A DNA stretch of 64,000 bases, taken from contig CAUZIZ010000002.1 of NCBI GenBank assembly GCA_963579905.1, positions 1 through 64,000 on the forward strand, read 5' to 3'. Numbering within the stretch: the first letter of the stretch is position 1; each line of letters opens with the position of its first letter. Below are positions 51,257 through 60,130 of the stretch, one piece after another. Position numbers and translations under genes: made by a program. Below the pieces are notes generated by a model. The model was not told the origin of the DNA, did not search any database, and saw only the letters and a program-made list of their open reading frames with translations. The stretch comes from CAUZIZ01 sp963579905 (GTDB lineage Bacteria; Acidobacteriota; UBA6911; RPQK01; JAJDTT01).

Positions 51257-52573
51257 CTACAGATTCTGGTTCATCGAAGGGGCTGGTGATTCTTGAGCCG
51301 GACCGGCATCTTCAAGGTAGGGGATCGTCTGGGGTCCCTGGGGGAGAACACAGATGCGTGAGCCCGCACCATACTCGACTAGAAGCTGACTTACCGTCGC
51401 CTCGACATCTTCTATCGGCTCCAAGTGTGCCTCCCGAACCTGCTCCGCCCTCAGATAGGACGATTTGAGGTAGACGCGGGCCTTTGATTGAATCTGGCTC
51501 TGTATCTGTACCTGCCACTGGTCTTGACGCTCGAAACCAGGACTGTGGACCAGCTCCAGGAGGGACTCCGGACTGGAAGAGGAAGCCAGCAGTCCCCGAT
51601 ATTCGCCATGGTCGGGGATTCCATCGGAGCACTCGGCCGCGCAAATGATGGCACCGCCCTGGCGGACGATCCGAGCCGCCGCCGACATTCCCTTGACGGC
51701 CTGATACAGGTTCAGGTCCAGAGGGTACCCACTGTTGGTGGTGAGGACGACTTCGAAGGGCGAAGACACCGCTTGCATGGCCGTGCGCCGTGCGAAACGG
51801 CAGGCAGATGCATGAGATTCGAAAAGCTCACCGGCATGGACGCTGGTGATCTCGTGGTCGCGATTGAGAGTGACGTCGATGGCAAAGCTGACCCCCGTCT
51901 GAGCGGCGATCTGACGGATCGCGTCGTGGATGGGGTTGCCCTGGGTAATTCCCCAGGTCGCACTGGGATGGGCAATCAAAGGGGCACTGTGAAGCTGCAT
52001 AATGGTCTCAACCGCGGCCAACCCGGGCGCGACCATCTTGGGTCCACCACTGAAACCGGCGAAGAAGTGAGGCTCCACGAAGCCAGCAGTGATCCGGATG
52101 TCGTTGGCTAACCATTCGGCGTTGAGACTGATCGGGATTCCTTCGGAGGTTTCACCGGCCTGGCTGAGATTTTCAGGGTCGAAGGCACTGTGATTGAGGA
52201 CCCGATAATTCGCCACCACCTCTGGCCCCAGCATCTCGTCGAGCTCTTCTTTAGTGTTTGCCCGATGACTGCCGGTGGCGACCAGGATTGTAATCTGATC
52301 CTTAGGGATGTGATTGAGCTCGCTCAGAAGCACGGGCAATACCCGGGCACTGGGCATCGGTCGGGTAATGTCGCATACGGAGATGGCCACAGTCTGCGCA
52401 GAGTCTGCGATCTGGCGCAGCGGCTGGGATCCCATCGGTTGCCGCAGGGCTCGAAGGAGGGCTTCTTCCTCGCTGGTCAGACCAGGGACGTAGGAGGGCT
52501 CAATGACCCGAGTCCGGCTCTCGGGAAGGTCCACCACGAGTCCCGATTTCCCGTAGGCAAGTTCTACTCGCAC
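51257..52573 (-). CDS. larA: LarA-like nickel-pincer racemase
   Basis: A 438-residue LarA-family protein. ISVCDITRPMPSARVLPVLL, ITILVATGSHRANTKEELDE, NHSAFDPENL and ITAGFVEPHFFAGFSGGPKM are the expected conserved stretches, including active-site His residues. Lactate or another hydroxy-acid racemase activity needs the nickel-pincer cofactor made by LarB, LarC and LarE, none of which is in the window. GTG start with GAGGG 8 nt upstream. Confidence 0.88.
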   Translation of the reverse strand: MRVELAYGKSGLVVDLPESRTRVIEPSYVPGLTSEEEALLRALRQPMGSQPLRQIADSAQTVAISVCDITRPMPSARVLPVLLSELNHIPKDQITILVATGSHRANTKEELDEMLGPEVVANYRVLNHSAFDPENLSQAGETSEGIPISLNAEWLANDIRITAGFVEPHFFAGFSGGPKMVAPGLAAVETIMQLHSAPLIAHPSATWGITQGNPIHDAIRQIAAQTGVSFAIDVTLNRDHEITSVHAGELFESHASACRFARRTAMQAVSSPFEVVLTTNSGYPLDLNLYQAVKGMSAAARIVRQGGAIICAAECSDGIPDHGEYRGLLASSSSPESLLELVHSPGFERQDQWQVQIQSQIQSKARVYLKSSYLRAEQVREAHLEPIEDVEATVSQLLVEYGAGSRICVLPQGPQTIPYLEDAGPAQESPAPSMNQNL

Positions 52574-52672
52574 TTAGTGTTCCCTCAGACATCCACCTCG
52601 CGGCTCGCAGCCGCGGCCAATTCTAGCATGAGTTCAAACTGAACCTGGAATGCTCATCCGAGGCCCTGTAAG

Positions 52673-53134
52673 TCATCGCCTGCTCGAGAAGAAGTGCTGC
52701 AGCATCTGCTTCGACCGCTCCTGCAGTACACCCTCGACGACCTCGACACGATAATTGAAGAGTCCGGGATCCAACAGGCTGACACGCGAAAATATGGCTC
52801 CTGACTTCTCGTCTCGAACCCCAAAGACCAGACGATGGATCCGAGCCCAGATCAAGGCGCCGGCGCACATCGCGCAGGGCTCAACCGTGACGTAGAGATC
52901 TACCTCACCAAGCCGGTAGTTGGAGAGCCTTCGTCCCGCTTCTCGGAGCACCAGAACTTCGGCATGAGCGGTGGGATCGCTCAGCTGAATGCTCCGATTG
53001 TGGTCGCTGCACAGAACCTCTTGATCGAGAACTGCCACCGCGCCAATCGGAATTTCGCCCGCGCTGGCTGCCTGCTGCGCTTCTTGAAGGGCGACCGCAA
53101 TCCAGGTCTCAACACGGTTCTCAACCACGTTCAC
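52673..53134 (-). CDS. tadA: tRNA adenosine(34) deaminase
   Basis: A 153-residue zinc deaminase that converts A34 to inosine in tRNA-Arg. The site is DPTAHAEVLVLREA (HAE) and YVTVEPCAMCAGALIWARIH (PCxxC). GTG 53134 is the first start; GTG 53128 is better placed relative to AAGGAG and may be used. Active-site length and order are normal. Confidence 0.93.
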   Translation of the reverse strand: MNVVENRVETWIAVALQEAQQAASAGEIPIGAVAVLDQEVLCSDHNRSIQLSDPTAHAEVLVLREAGRRLSNYRLGEVDLYVTVEPCAMCAGALIWARIHRLVFGVRDEKSGAIFSRVSLLDPGLFNYRVEVVEGVLQERSKQMLQHFFSSRR

Positions 53135-53158
53135 CGCTCCTTCGGATTCTCGATACTT

Positions 53159-53175
53159 TTGCGCAAACCCTAAGA
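53159..53175. repeat. Solo end resembling the 21395 MITE
   Basis: TTGCGCAAACCCTAAGA differs at one of 17 positions from 21564-21580. It provides the TAG stop of the small gene ending at 53170. Confidence 0.4.
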
Positions 53176-53409
53176 GTTCCTCTTGTCCTCTCGACAGAAG
53201 ACACAGTCGCTGTCCCGCAGATCATCCGGCGTGAATTCATGGACTTGCCGGGCCAGAAGATCCGGGCCAGGTGCATCCAAATGGATTAGATGATATCGGT
53301 TGATTGGAGTGAATACTATACTGTCTGGATGGGTCTTTCTCAGCTCCTCCAGAAAGCGCGCGGCAAACGGAGAATCTGATCGGATCACGATCACCGACCA
53401 AGGTAGCAT
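53170..53409 (-). CDS. 79-residue protein of unknown function
   Basis: ATG 53409 has GAGGAGGAAGG immediately upstream, a strong ribosome site, which supports a real gene over the longer frame to 53442. The sequence (SVIVIRSDSPFAARFLEELR, SIVFTPINRYHLIHLDAPGP) has alternating hydrophobic strands, and ends with DSDCVFCREDK, two Cys separated by VF. I recognise no family. It precedes tadA by 35 bp on the same strand. Confidence 0.65.
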   Translation of the reverse strand: MLPWSVIVIRSDSPFAARFLEELRKTHPDSIVFTPINRYHLIHLDAPGPDLLARQVHEFTPDDLRDSDCVFCREDKRNS

Positions 53410-53619
53410 TCCTTCCTCCTCTTCCAGAGCGAGCGGGGACAAGCGAAACCTGTTTCCCCACTTCCCTCAAACGTCTCCCACAACGAATCCACGACCTTTT
53501 CTGGGGGTGAAGCTTGCAATCGGCGCCAGAGTGCGCTTTAAATACGCCGATCATCGTTCCTGCCCCGGGGTCTCACGGCGAGGGCACCTCGCCGCAAGCG
53601 TCAGCAAGAAAGGGAGAGG

Positions 53620-54564
53620 ATGACGCGGCGGAGAAAGGTTTTCGGCGGTGCGCTGGCACTGCCAAGATTCCTGGGAATGGGTGCACTCTTGGCTTTCGCA
53701 ACATGCCAGGGCGAACCGCATAAGGTCGTAGTCTTTCACACCAGCAGTCTTTCCCCGCTGCTCCAGACCGTCTCCCGCAGGTTCGAAGCCAATAATCCGG
53801 ACGTCGCTATCCTGGCCGAGGCCGCCGGAAGCCTGGACACGATTGGGAAGGTTACGGATCTGGGCAGAGCGTGTGATCTGTTGGCGATCGCAGATCACCG
53901 ACTGATCGCCCGTCTACTGATGCCCGAACGTATCCAGGTAGGCTATGAGTTTCTCGGGAACGAATTGGTTCTGGCAGCCTCGGAAAGACGACTCTTCGAG
54001 CCGCTGACGCGCCAACCGAGAAGACGCAAGGATTGGTTCGAACTCCTCATCGGTGGAAGCCATTCCTATGGAGTCTCCGATCCCGATCAGGATCCGGCAG
54101 GCTACTACACGCAGCTGTCGTGGAAGCTAGCTGAGTTACACTACAATCGAACCGCGCTCTACCGGCGACTGATCAACGGACTCGATCCCCGCTGGGTGCG
54201 CCCCAGGTCCACTGAGCTGGTTGACCTACTGAAAAACAAGACGGTGGACTTTGCTTTTCTCTACAAGTCGGTCGCCCTGCAAAACGGACTGGATTTCGTA
54301 GATCTTCCGGCTCAAGTTTCACTCTCGGAACCCACCTATGCCGAGTTGTACGCTCAGGTATCACTCCGCGTGGGAGGAGATCGTTCCGGCTCTGTCATGG
54401 AAGTCTCCGGAGGCCTGATTCGCTACGGAATCTGTTTGGTGAGTCAGGACAATCCCTGGGCGGTACGATTCCTCGATTACGTGCTCAGTACCGAGGCTCA
54501 ATCCCTTTACCGCGAGCTTGGCTACCAGAGTATCGATATCCGCGAGATTCTGCATTCCGAGTGA
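53620..54564 (+). CDS. Tungstate/molybdate-type ABC substrate-binding protein (WtpA-like)
   Basis: A 314-residue exported protein of the extracellular oxyanion-binding group: KVVVFHTSSLSPLLQTVSRR, VAILAEAAGSLDTIGKVTDL, CDLLAIADHRLIARLL, SYGVSDPDQDPAGYYTQLSW and VDFAFLYKSVALQNGLDFVD are characteristic. The N terminus is hydrophobic after a basic start and has a Cys near 29 that could be lipidated, but the lipobox is weak. No permease or ATPase gene is adjacent. Confidence 0.83.
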   Translation: MTRRRKVFGGALALPRFLGMGALLAFATCQGEPHKVVVFHTSSLSPLLQTVSRRFEANNPDVAILAEAAGSLDTIGKVTDLGRACDLLAIADHRLIARLLMPERIQVGYEFLGNELVLAASERRLFEPLTRQPRRRKDWFELLIGGSHSYGVSDPDQDPAGYYTQLSWKLAELHYNRTALYRRLINGLDPRWVRPRSTELVDLLKNKTVDFAFLYKSVALQNGLDFVDLPAQVSLSEPTYAELYAQVSLRVGGDRSGSVMEVSGGLIRYGICLVSQDNPWAVRFLDYVLSTEAQSLYRELGYQSIDIREILHSE

Positions 54565-54670
54565 GGCAGGGAATACGAGGTTAACTTGACATTCGGAGCG
54601 ACATCTGTAACAAGAAGCCGACACCGCTTTGGAGGATCAAGATTCGGCTCAGACAAGTAAGGAAAACTAT

Positions 54671-57373
54671 ATGGCACGCATGAAAATCACGATTCCGCTT
54701 CTGCTGGTACTGGCTGTATGGGGGGGACTAGCAGGTGGAATCAGTCTTTACATCGATTACCTCTGGTTCGATTCGGTGGATTATCTGGAGGTCTTTCAAA
54801 CCTCTCTCTGGTCAAAATTCATCTTCTTGCTACTGGGCTTCGCTGTCAGCTTCCTGGTCCTGGGCTCCAATCTGTGGCTGGCAACGAGACGGTCGCTGGG
54901 AAGCTACTGGATGAGCGAGGAATTGATAACGCTCGCCAGGAAGGGGATCACCTACCTCTTCTGGATCGCGGTCCTGGTACTGTCGGGATTCGTGGGTGTG
55001 GTCGTCCAAGCACGGTGGATGACATTCCTGCAGTACCAGCACCAGATCCCGATGGGCTTCAAGGAACCTATTTTCGAACAGGACATCTCGTTCTACTTCT
55101 TCACGCTCCCGGTGCTGAGCTTTCTAGTTCACCTCGCCTTGGCCCTCGTCGTGCTCTCGCTACTGGTATCTGCCGTCAACTATGTGACTCACGGTCACCT
55201 TGCCTATCTTAAAAAACTACACCTCACTTACGCCGCCCGGGCCCATCTGACCCTGCTTGTAGTCGCTGGATTCGGATTGCTGGCCTATCGGTTCTGGCTG
55301 GAGTGTTATGAGCTTCTCTACGCCACAGGCGGCGTCACCTCCGGGGCGGGGTACGCTGATATCCACGCTCGGCTTCCCTGCTACCTGGTGATGGTCGGGG
55401 TGTGCGTTGTCACCGCCCTGGCCTTCGGTCTTTCTCTCTTCGGAAGGACCCTCCGCATGGCTGCCTTTTCAGGAATTGGATTCGGGATCGCCTACCTGGG
55501 CTTGAACATCTACCCTATCGTCATCCAGACCCTGGTCGTAGAACCCAATGAACTTCAGCGAGAAACACCCTTCATAAATCACAACATCAATCTCACGCGG
55601 CGCGCCTACAACCTGGACAAAATCGAGGTGCACGATTTTCCGGGCGCCGGTGAACTGACTCCGGAGGATCTAGTCAACAACGAGAGCACGATCCGAAACA
55701 TCCGTCTGTGGGATGCAAAACCGGTGAAGGACGCCTATGGCCAACTCCAATCGATCCGCCCCTACTACGAGTTCGAAGACGTGGATCTGGACCGGTACGT
55801 CATCGACGGGAAGTATCGGCAGGTGATGGCTTCGGTCCGGGAATTGGACTTCAGCAAGATTGCGGAGCAGGCGCAGACCTTCATCAACCAGTACTTTACA
55901 TACACTCACGGTTTCGGGCTCTGCATGAGTCCCGTCAACGAGGTGACGCCGGAAGGGCTTCCTGAATTCTTCATTAAGGATATCCCGCCCCAGGTAACCG
56001 TCGATTTAAGCGTCACCCGACCCGAGATATATTTTGGCGAACGCACTGACCACCCCGTATTCGTCAAGACCAAGATGGAGGAGTTCGACTACCCCCTTGG
56101 CGATCAAAATGCGATGACGCGATACCAGGCGGATAGGGGCGTCCCTATCGGATCGTTCCTGCGCAGGCTTCTGTTCGCCTGGGAGCTGGGGAGCCTACGT
56201 AACATTCTCTTTACCGAGAACCTCACTGAAGACACCCGAGTCCTCATGTATCGGAACATCCAGGAGAGGGTCCAGAACATCGCCCCTTTTCTGGAGTACG
56301 ACAGCGACCCCTATATCGTGCTCCACGAAGGGCGCCTATTCTGGATTCAAGATGCCTACACGCTCACAGACCGCTATCCCTACTCGGAACCCTACCGCAA
56401 CAGTTTCAACTACATCCGCAACTCAGCCAAAATAGTCGTGGACGCTTATCTGGGCGACATGAGTTTCTATATTTCCGACACCGAAGATCCGTTGATTCGC
56501 GTCTACGCGTCAATCTTTCCGATTCTCTTCAAACCCCTGGCCCAGATGCCGGAAGGACTTCGCGCCCATATTCGCTATCCCGAGGGACTCTTCAACGTCC
56601 AACGGGAAGTGTTTAGCACTTATCATATGTTTGATCCCACCGTCTTCTACAACAAGGAAGACCTGTGGGAGATCCCGAACGAGATCTATCGGGGAAGCGA
56701 GCAGCCCATCGAGAGCTACTACATCATCATGAGTCTGCCCGGCTCCTCGCAGGAAGAGTTCATCCTGATGGTGCCCTACACACCTCGTAACAAGAACAAT
56801 ATGATCTCCTGGCTGGCGGCTCGTTCCGACGGTGAACACTACGGCACCCTTGTGCTCTACCAGTTTCCGAAGCAGAAACTCATATATGGCCCCATGCAGA
56901 TCGAAGCGCGCATCGACCAGGATCCGAACATCTCTCAGCTCATCACACTTTGGAGCCAAAAGGGCTCCCAGGTAATACGGGGCAACCTCCTGGTGATTCC
57001 AATCGAAGACTCCCTCCTCTATGTGGAGCCTCTCTACCTTCAGGCGGAAAAGAGTAAGATTCCCGAGCTGACGAGAGTCATCACCGTCTATCAGAACCGG
57101 GTATCCCTCGGGGAGACATTGGATGAGGCCCTGAGAGCAGCGCTGATGGCGCCCCCGGAGAGAGCAAAAGCCGAATCATCCTACGCCGCTGAGACCCGCC
57201 TGGCTGAAGCCGATCCAACATCGGAGGCATCGAGTACAGAGGATCTAGTGACTCGAGCGAAACAGCACTACCAACGCAGTCAGCAGTTCCTGAAACAGGG
57301 AAAGTGGTCTGCCTATGGGGAAGAACAGCGGAAGTTGGGAGCAACTCTTGACCGCTTGAAACAGCAGAAATAG
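54671..57373 (+). CDS. UPF0182 family membrane protein
   Basis: A 900-residue protein with about seven membrane helices in the first 300 residues and a large extracytoplasmic region (PYYEFEDVDLDRYVIDGKYR, TYTHGFGLCMSPVNEVTPEG, VDAYLGDMSFYISDTEDPLI) typical of UPF0182; function unknown. ATG 54671 with AAGGA upstream was chosen over an upstream in-frame TTG. A coiled, Gln/Lys-rich tail ends the protein. Confidence 0.93.
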   Translation: MARMKITIPLLLVLAVWGGLAGGISLYIDYLWFDSVDYLEVFQTSLWSKFIFLLLGFAVSFLVLGSNLWLATRRSLGSYWMSEELITLARKGITYLFWIAVLVLSGFVGVVVQARWMTFLQYQHQIPMGFKEPIFEQDISFYFFTLPVLSFLVHLALALVVLSLLVSAVNYVTHGHLAYLKKLHLTYAARAHLTLLVVAGFGLLAYRFWLECYELLYATGGVTSGAGYADIHARLPCYLVMVGVCVVTALAFGLSLFGRTLRMAAFSGIGFGIAYLGLNIYPIVIQTLVVEPNELQRETPFINHNINLTRRAYNLDKIEVHDFPGAGELTPEDLVNNESTIRNIRLWDAKPVKDAYGQLQSIRPYYEFEDVDLDRYVIDGKYRQVMASVRELDFSKIAEQAQTFINQYFTYTHGFGLCMSPVNEVTPEGLPEFFIKDIPPQVTVDLSVTRPEIYFGERTDHPVFVKTKMEEFDYPLGDQNAMTRYQADRGVPIGSFLRRLLFAWELGSLRNILFTENLTEDTRVLMYRNIQERVQNIAPFLEYDSDPYIVLHEGRLFWIQDAYTLTDRYPYSEPYRNSFNYIRNSAKIVVDAYLGDMSFYISDTEDPLIRVYASIFPILFKPLAQMPEGLRAHIRYPEGLFNVQREVFSTYHMFDPTVFYNKEDLWEIPNEIYRGSEQPIESYYIIMSLPGSSQEEFILMVPYTPRNKNNMISWLAARSDGEHYGTLVLYQFPKQKLIYGPMQIEARIDQDPNISQLITLWSQKGSQVIRGNLLVIPIEDSLLYVEPLYLQAEKSKIPELTRVITVYQNRVSLGETLDEALRAALMAPPERAKAESSYAAETRLAEADPTSEASSTEDLVTRAKQHYQRSQQFLKQGKWSAYGEEQRKLGATLDRLKQQK

Positions 57374-57500
57374 TAGGCCTGATGGAATGCCCGTCCTACA
57401 ACCGACACGGTACTATCGATCCTCGCTGCTAAGGAGACAGCCCAAGTTTGGTTCCAGCCCCAACCGTGGCACGGCCTTCCAGGCCGTGATTGTGAGCCAT
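57374..57500. repeat. Half copy of R4 and a short hairpin
   Basis: GGAATGCCCGTCCTACAACC with GACACGGTACTATCGAT matches one arm and flank of R4; CACGGCCTTCCAGGCCGTG at 57471-57489 is a small hairpin. 57501-57616 shows nothing more. Confidence 0.65.
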
Positions 57501-57616
57501 TGGGTCCCCGGGCACTCCTGGGGGCGGAGCACTAAGGCGACTGATCGGCGTTTGAATTCGCCAGGCCAGATTCGTACAATGAGAGCCGGTCTGGAGAAAA
57601 TGGGAGATTGGGATCT

Positions 57617-57940
57617 ATGATTACATTGACAGAAAGTGCCATCGGCCAGGTCAAGAAGGCCATTGGGGAACAAGCCGCATCCTATGTGGGCATCCGGGTT
57701 GGCGTCGAAGGAGGAGGCTGCTCCGGCTTCCAGTACACTCTCAAGCTGGAACAAGCGAGCCGCGAAGGCGACGACGTGGTCCAGGTAGAAGGATTCCAGC
57801 TACTGGTTGATCCCCAGAGCATGGTCTATCTGGATGGCACCGAAATCGACTACGTCGAGACACTGCAGGCAGCCGGCTTCAGGTTCAACAATCCCAACGT
57901 GACCGGCAGCTGTGGCTGCGGTGAATCCTTTCAGGTCTAA
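57617..57940 (+). CDS. A-type iron-sulfur carrier (IscA/ErpA-like)
   Basis: A 107-residue HesB-family protein with the three conserved Cys in GGGCSGFQYTL and TGSCGCGESFQV. These proteins deliver [4Fe-4S] clusters to targets such as radical SAM enzymes, and moaA follows after 57 bp. ATG 57617 was chosen over TTG three codons before. Confidence 0.93.
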   Translation: MITLTESAIGQVKKAIGEQAASYVGIRVGVEGGGCSGFQYTLKLEQASREGDDVVQVEGFQLLVDPQSMVYLDGTEIDYVETLQAAGFRFNNPNVTGSCGCGESFQV

Positions 57941-57997
57941 TCGAGGGGCCAGCGCTCCTCGGTTGAACGCCCGTCTCCCCCAGAGCATAATGCCCTC

Positions 57998-59014
57998 ATG
58001 AATCTTGGGGACACCTATCACAGGCCCCTCAAGGACCTCCGTATCTCAGTGACGGATCGGTGCAACTACCGCTGCCAGTACTGCATGCCCCTGGACGAGT
58101 ACGACTGGATTGATAAGACGGAGCTACTCCGGTTCGAGGAGATCGAGCGACTGGCCGGCCTTTTCCTTCGTCTGGGAGTCGAGAAGCTCCGGATCACCGG
58201 CGGGGAGCCTTTGGTCAGGAAAGATCTCGAGCAGCTGATCGGCAAGTTGTCCGTCTTGCCGGGACTGAAAGATCTGAGTCTGACCACCAACGGCTCTTTT
58301 CTTGCCCAGAAGGCAGTGGTTTTGAAAGAAGCCGGGCTATCACGGATCAACGTCAGTCTGGATACGCTGGACCCCGAAAAATTCAAGCGAATCACCAAGA
58401 GAGGGACTCTCGAGGCAGTCTTGGAGGGAATCGAGGCAGCCAAGCAGGCCGGTCTAGTGCCCCTGAAGATAAACGCCGTGGTAGTTCGAGGGGTCAACGA
58501 CGACGAGATCCTGGAACTCACCAGGTTCTCCAGAGACAACGGCCTCCTGCTCCGCTTCATCGAATACATGGACGTGGGAAATGCGAATACCTGGAGCCTG
58601 GAGAAGACCGTCACCAAGAGAGAGATCCTCGATGTGATCCAGTCGCACTTCCCGCTCCGAGAGATCGGTAGAAGAGACCTTCGAGCGCCGGCGGTGGACT
58701 ACGAATTCATCGACGGAAAGGGACAAGTGGGAGTGATCGGGTCAGTGACCGAATCGTTCTGTTCGAGCTGTACGCGAGCCCGTCTGACCGCAGACGGGAA
58801 GTTAGTCACGTGCCTTTTCGCATCCAGTGGTCATGACTTGAAGTCGCTTCTCCGAAAGGGTGCAGGGGATGCTGAGATCCTGGAGGCAATTACCTCAATC
58901 TGGTCGAGAAGAGTCGACCGCTACTCCGACCTGCGCTGGGAACAGTTAGCTTCGAGTGAAAGCTATCGACCAAAGGACCACGAGAAGATCGAAATGATCA
59001 CGCTGGGCGGATGA
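57998..59014 (+). CDS. moaA: GTP 3',8-cyclase MoaA
   Basis: A 338-residue radical SAM enzyme that starts molybdopterin synthesis from GTP. The N-terminal cluster is TDRCNYRCQYCMPLDEYDW, followed by LRITGGEPLVRKDLEQL. The C-terminal cluster uses FCSSCTRARLTADGKLVTCL, and the protein ends in GG as expected. Confidence 0.96.
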   Translation: MNLGDTYHRPLKDLRISVTDRCNYRCQYCMPLDEYDWIDKTELLRFEEIERLAGLFLRLGVEKLRITGGEPLVRKDLEQLIGKLSVLPGLKDLSLTTNGSFLAQKAVVLKEAGLSRINVSLDTLDPEKFKRITKRGTLEAVLEGIEAAKQAGLVPLKINAVVVRGVNDDEILELTRFSRDNGLLLRFIEYMDVGNANTWSLEKTVTKREILDVIQSHFPLREIGRRDLRAPAVDYEFIDGKGQVGVIGSVTESFCSSCTRARLTADGKLVTCLFASSGHDLKSLLRKGAGDAEILEAITSIWSRRVDRYSDLRWEQLASSESYRPKDHEKIEMITLGG

Positions 59015-59042
59015 TCCACGACGACCGCATAGAAAAGAGTTT

Positions 59043-59222
59043 AAGGTCAGTCCCACCCCCAGGAAACACTGGCCCCATTCGAGAAGGAAACTTGGAGTCC
59101 CGGCCGTGGCGGCGGTCTCCAGGCCGCCGTGTATCGAGCCAAAGGCTCGAAAAGAAGAATACTTCGGCCTGGAGACCGAACCCACGTCGACCCGCCGGAG
59201 CCAATTGAAGTTTCAGCTTAAT
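59043..59222. repeat. R1 foldback repeat, copy 4, with junction module
   Basis: CGGTCTCCAGGCCG (59113-59126) and CGGCCTGGAGACCG (59165-59178) pair perfectly; the inner CGAGCC and GGCTCG (59135-59149) make a second stem. Ends GAAGTTTCAGCTTAA. It immediately follows moaA. Confidence 0.9.
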
Positions 59223-59289
59223 TCCGCCCCCAGCTGATCAGGGTCCGCTTCCCGGTCGCGGCCAAGTCATCTGGAGATTCTTCATGATC

Positions 59290-59390
59290 GTCTCGCCATT
59301 CGAAGTATCTCTTGGAACCGTTCGTCGCACTTTCCCGAGAGCAGAGACGTGCGACGTTCAGACGTTCAGACGTTCAGACGTTCCTGACCC
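59290..59390. repeat. R5 with four GACGTTCA units
   Basis: GACGTGCGACGTTCAGACGT from 59347, with the 8-bp unit GACGTTCA repeated almost four times (59353-59383). The upstream part CCGTTCGTCGCACTTTCCCG shares the reversed R5 motif. Confidence 0.82.
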
Positions 59391-59431
59391 TTCGAAGCGC
59401 TAGCGCCCGGCTAGCTTGCGTTTCTGCTGCT

Positions 59432-59971
59432 TCAGCCGGGTCGAAATACGGGGACGCCCTCATCGGGCGAGAAGAAGGGTAGAACCGCGACCCCGCCCTC
59501 CCCAGCGATCTTGACATTGATCTCCTTCAGCTCTTCCCGGGCAAAAGACTCGATCGCATTCTCGATGGTCCCATCCGGCCGGATGTAGAAGAAGGTCGGG
59601 ACAAAGGACACGCCGTAGGATTCGCCAATCGAATGGGGCCTCGAGTCCAGCCCCACTGCGAGGTGGAGATCTGCATCCTGGATCAGCCTCCGTGCCCCAC
59701 GCCCACTCTCTTGCGCCAGCGCCACCATGGAAACACGTGACTCTGGATAGTTCCGATAGATACGATCGATCAGAGGGAGCGCGTATTCACAGGTAGGGCA
59801 TCCAACTTTCACGAACATCAGAAGCACGGGTCCCTGTGACAAGCCGTCTGCGAGTCGCCAAGGGCGGACAGCGAGATCCGGCGGCCCTTCGTCTTCTGGC
59901 TTGCCTCCTGGTGTTCTCGTCAACGTGACACACTCAAATTCGATAGCAACATCGCCCGGTTCCAACATCAT
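59432..59971 (-). CDS. Thioredoxin-fold redoxin
   Basis: A 179-residue cytosolic protein of the thioredoxin/AhpC-TSA class. VLLMFVKVGCPTCEYALPLI gives a CPTC redox site, and VSFVPTFFYIRPDGTIENAI the cis-Pro loop. Activity as disulfide reductase or peroxiredoxin cannot be separated. ATG 59971 was chosen because AGGAGAG precedes it by 7 nt. Confidence 0.85.
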   Translation of the reverse strand: MMLEPGDVAIEFECVTLTRTPGGKPEDEGPPDLAVRPWRLADGLSQGPVLLMFVKVGCPTCEYALPLIDRIYRNYPESRVSMVALAQESGRGARRLIQDADLHLAVGLDSRPHSIGESYGVSFVPTFFYIRPDGTIENAIESFAREELKEINVKIAGEGGVAVLPFFSPDEGVPVFRPG

Positions 59972-60130
59972 TTGAACGCTCTCCTGCAACCCTATGGGCT
60001 TTGTCTTGGTCCTCCCCCTTATTCCCCAGAGAACTCTGTTGACAGGGGTCGAAAGCCTCACCTATAGTACGACTCTCAGAGCGAACAGCAATAACCTTTC
60101 CCCCATGACCGAAGAATCTGAAAGGCCGTG

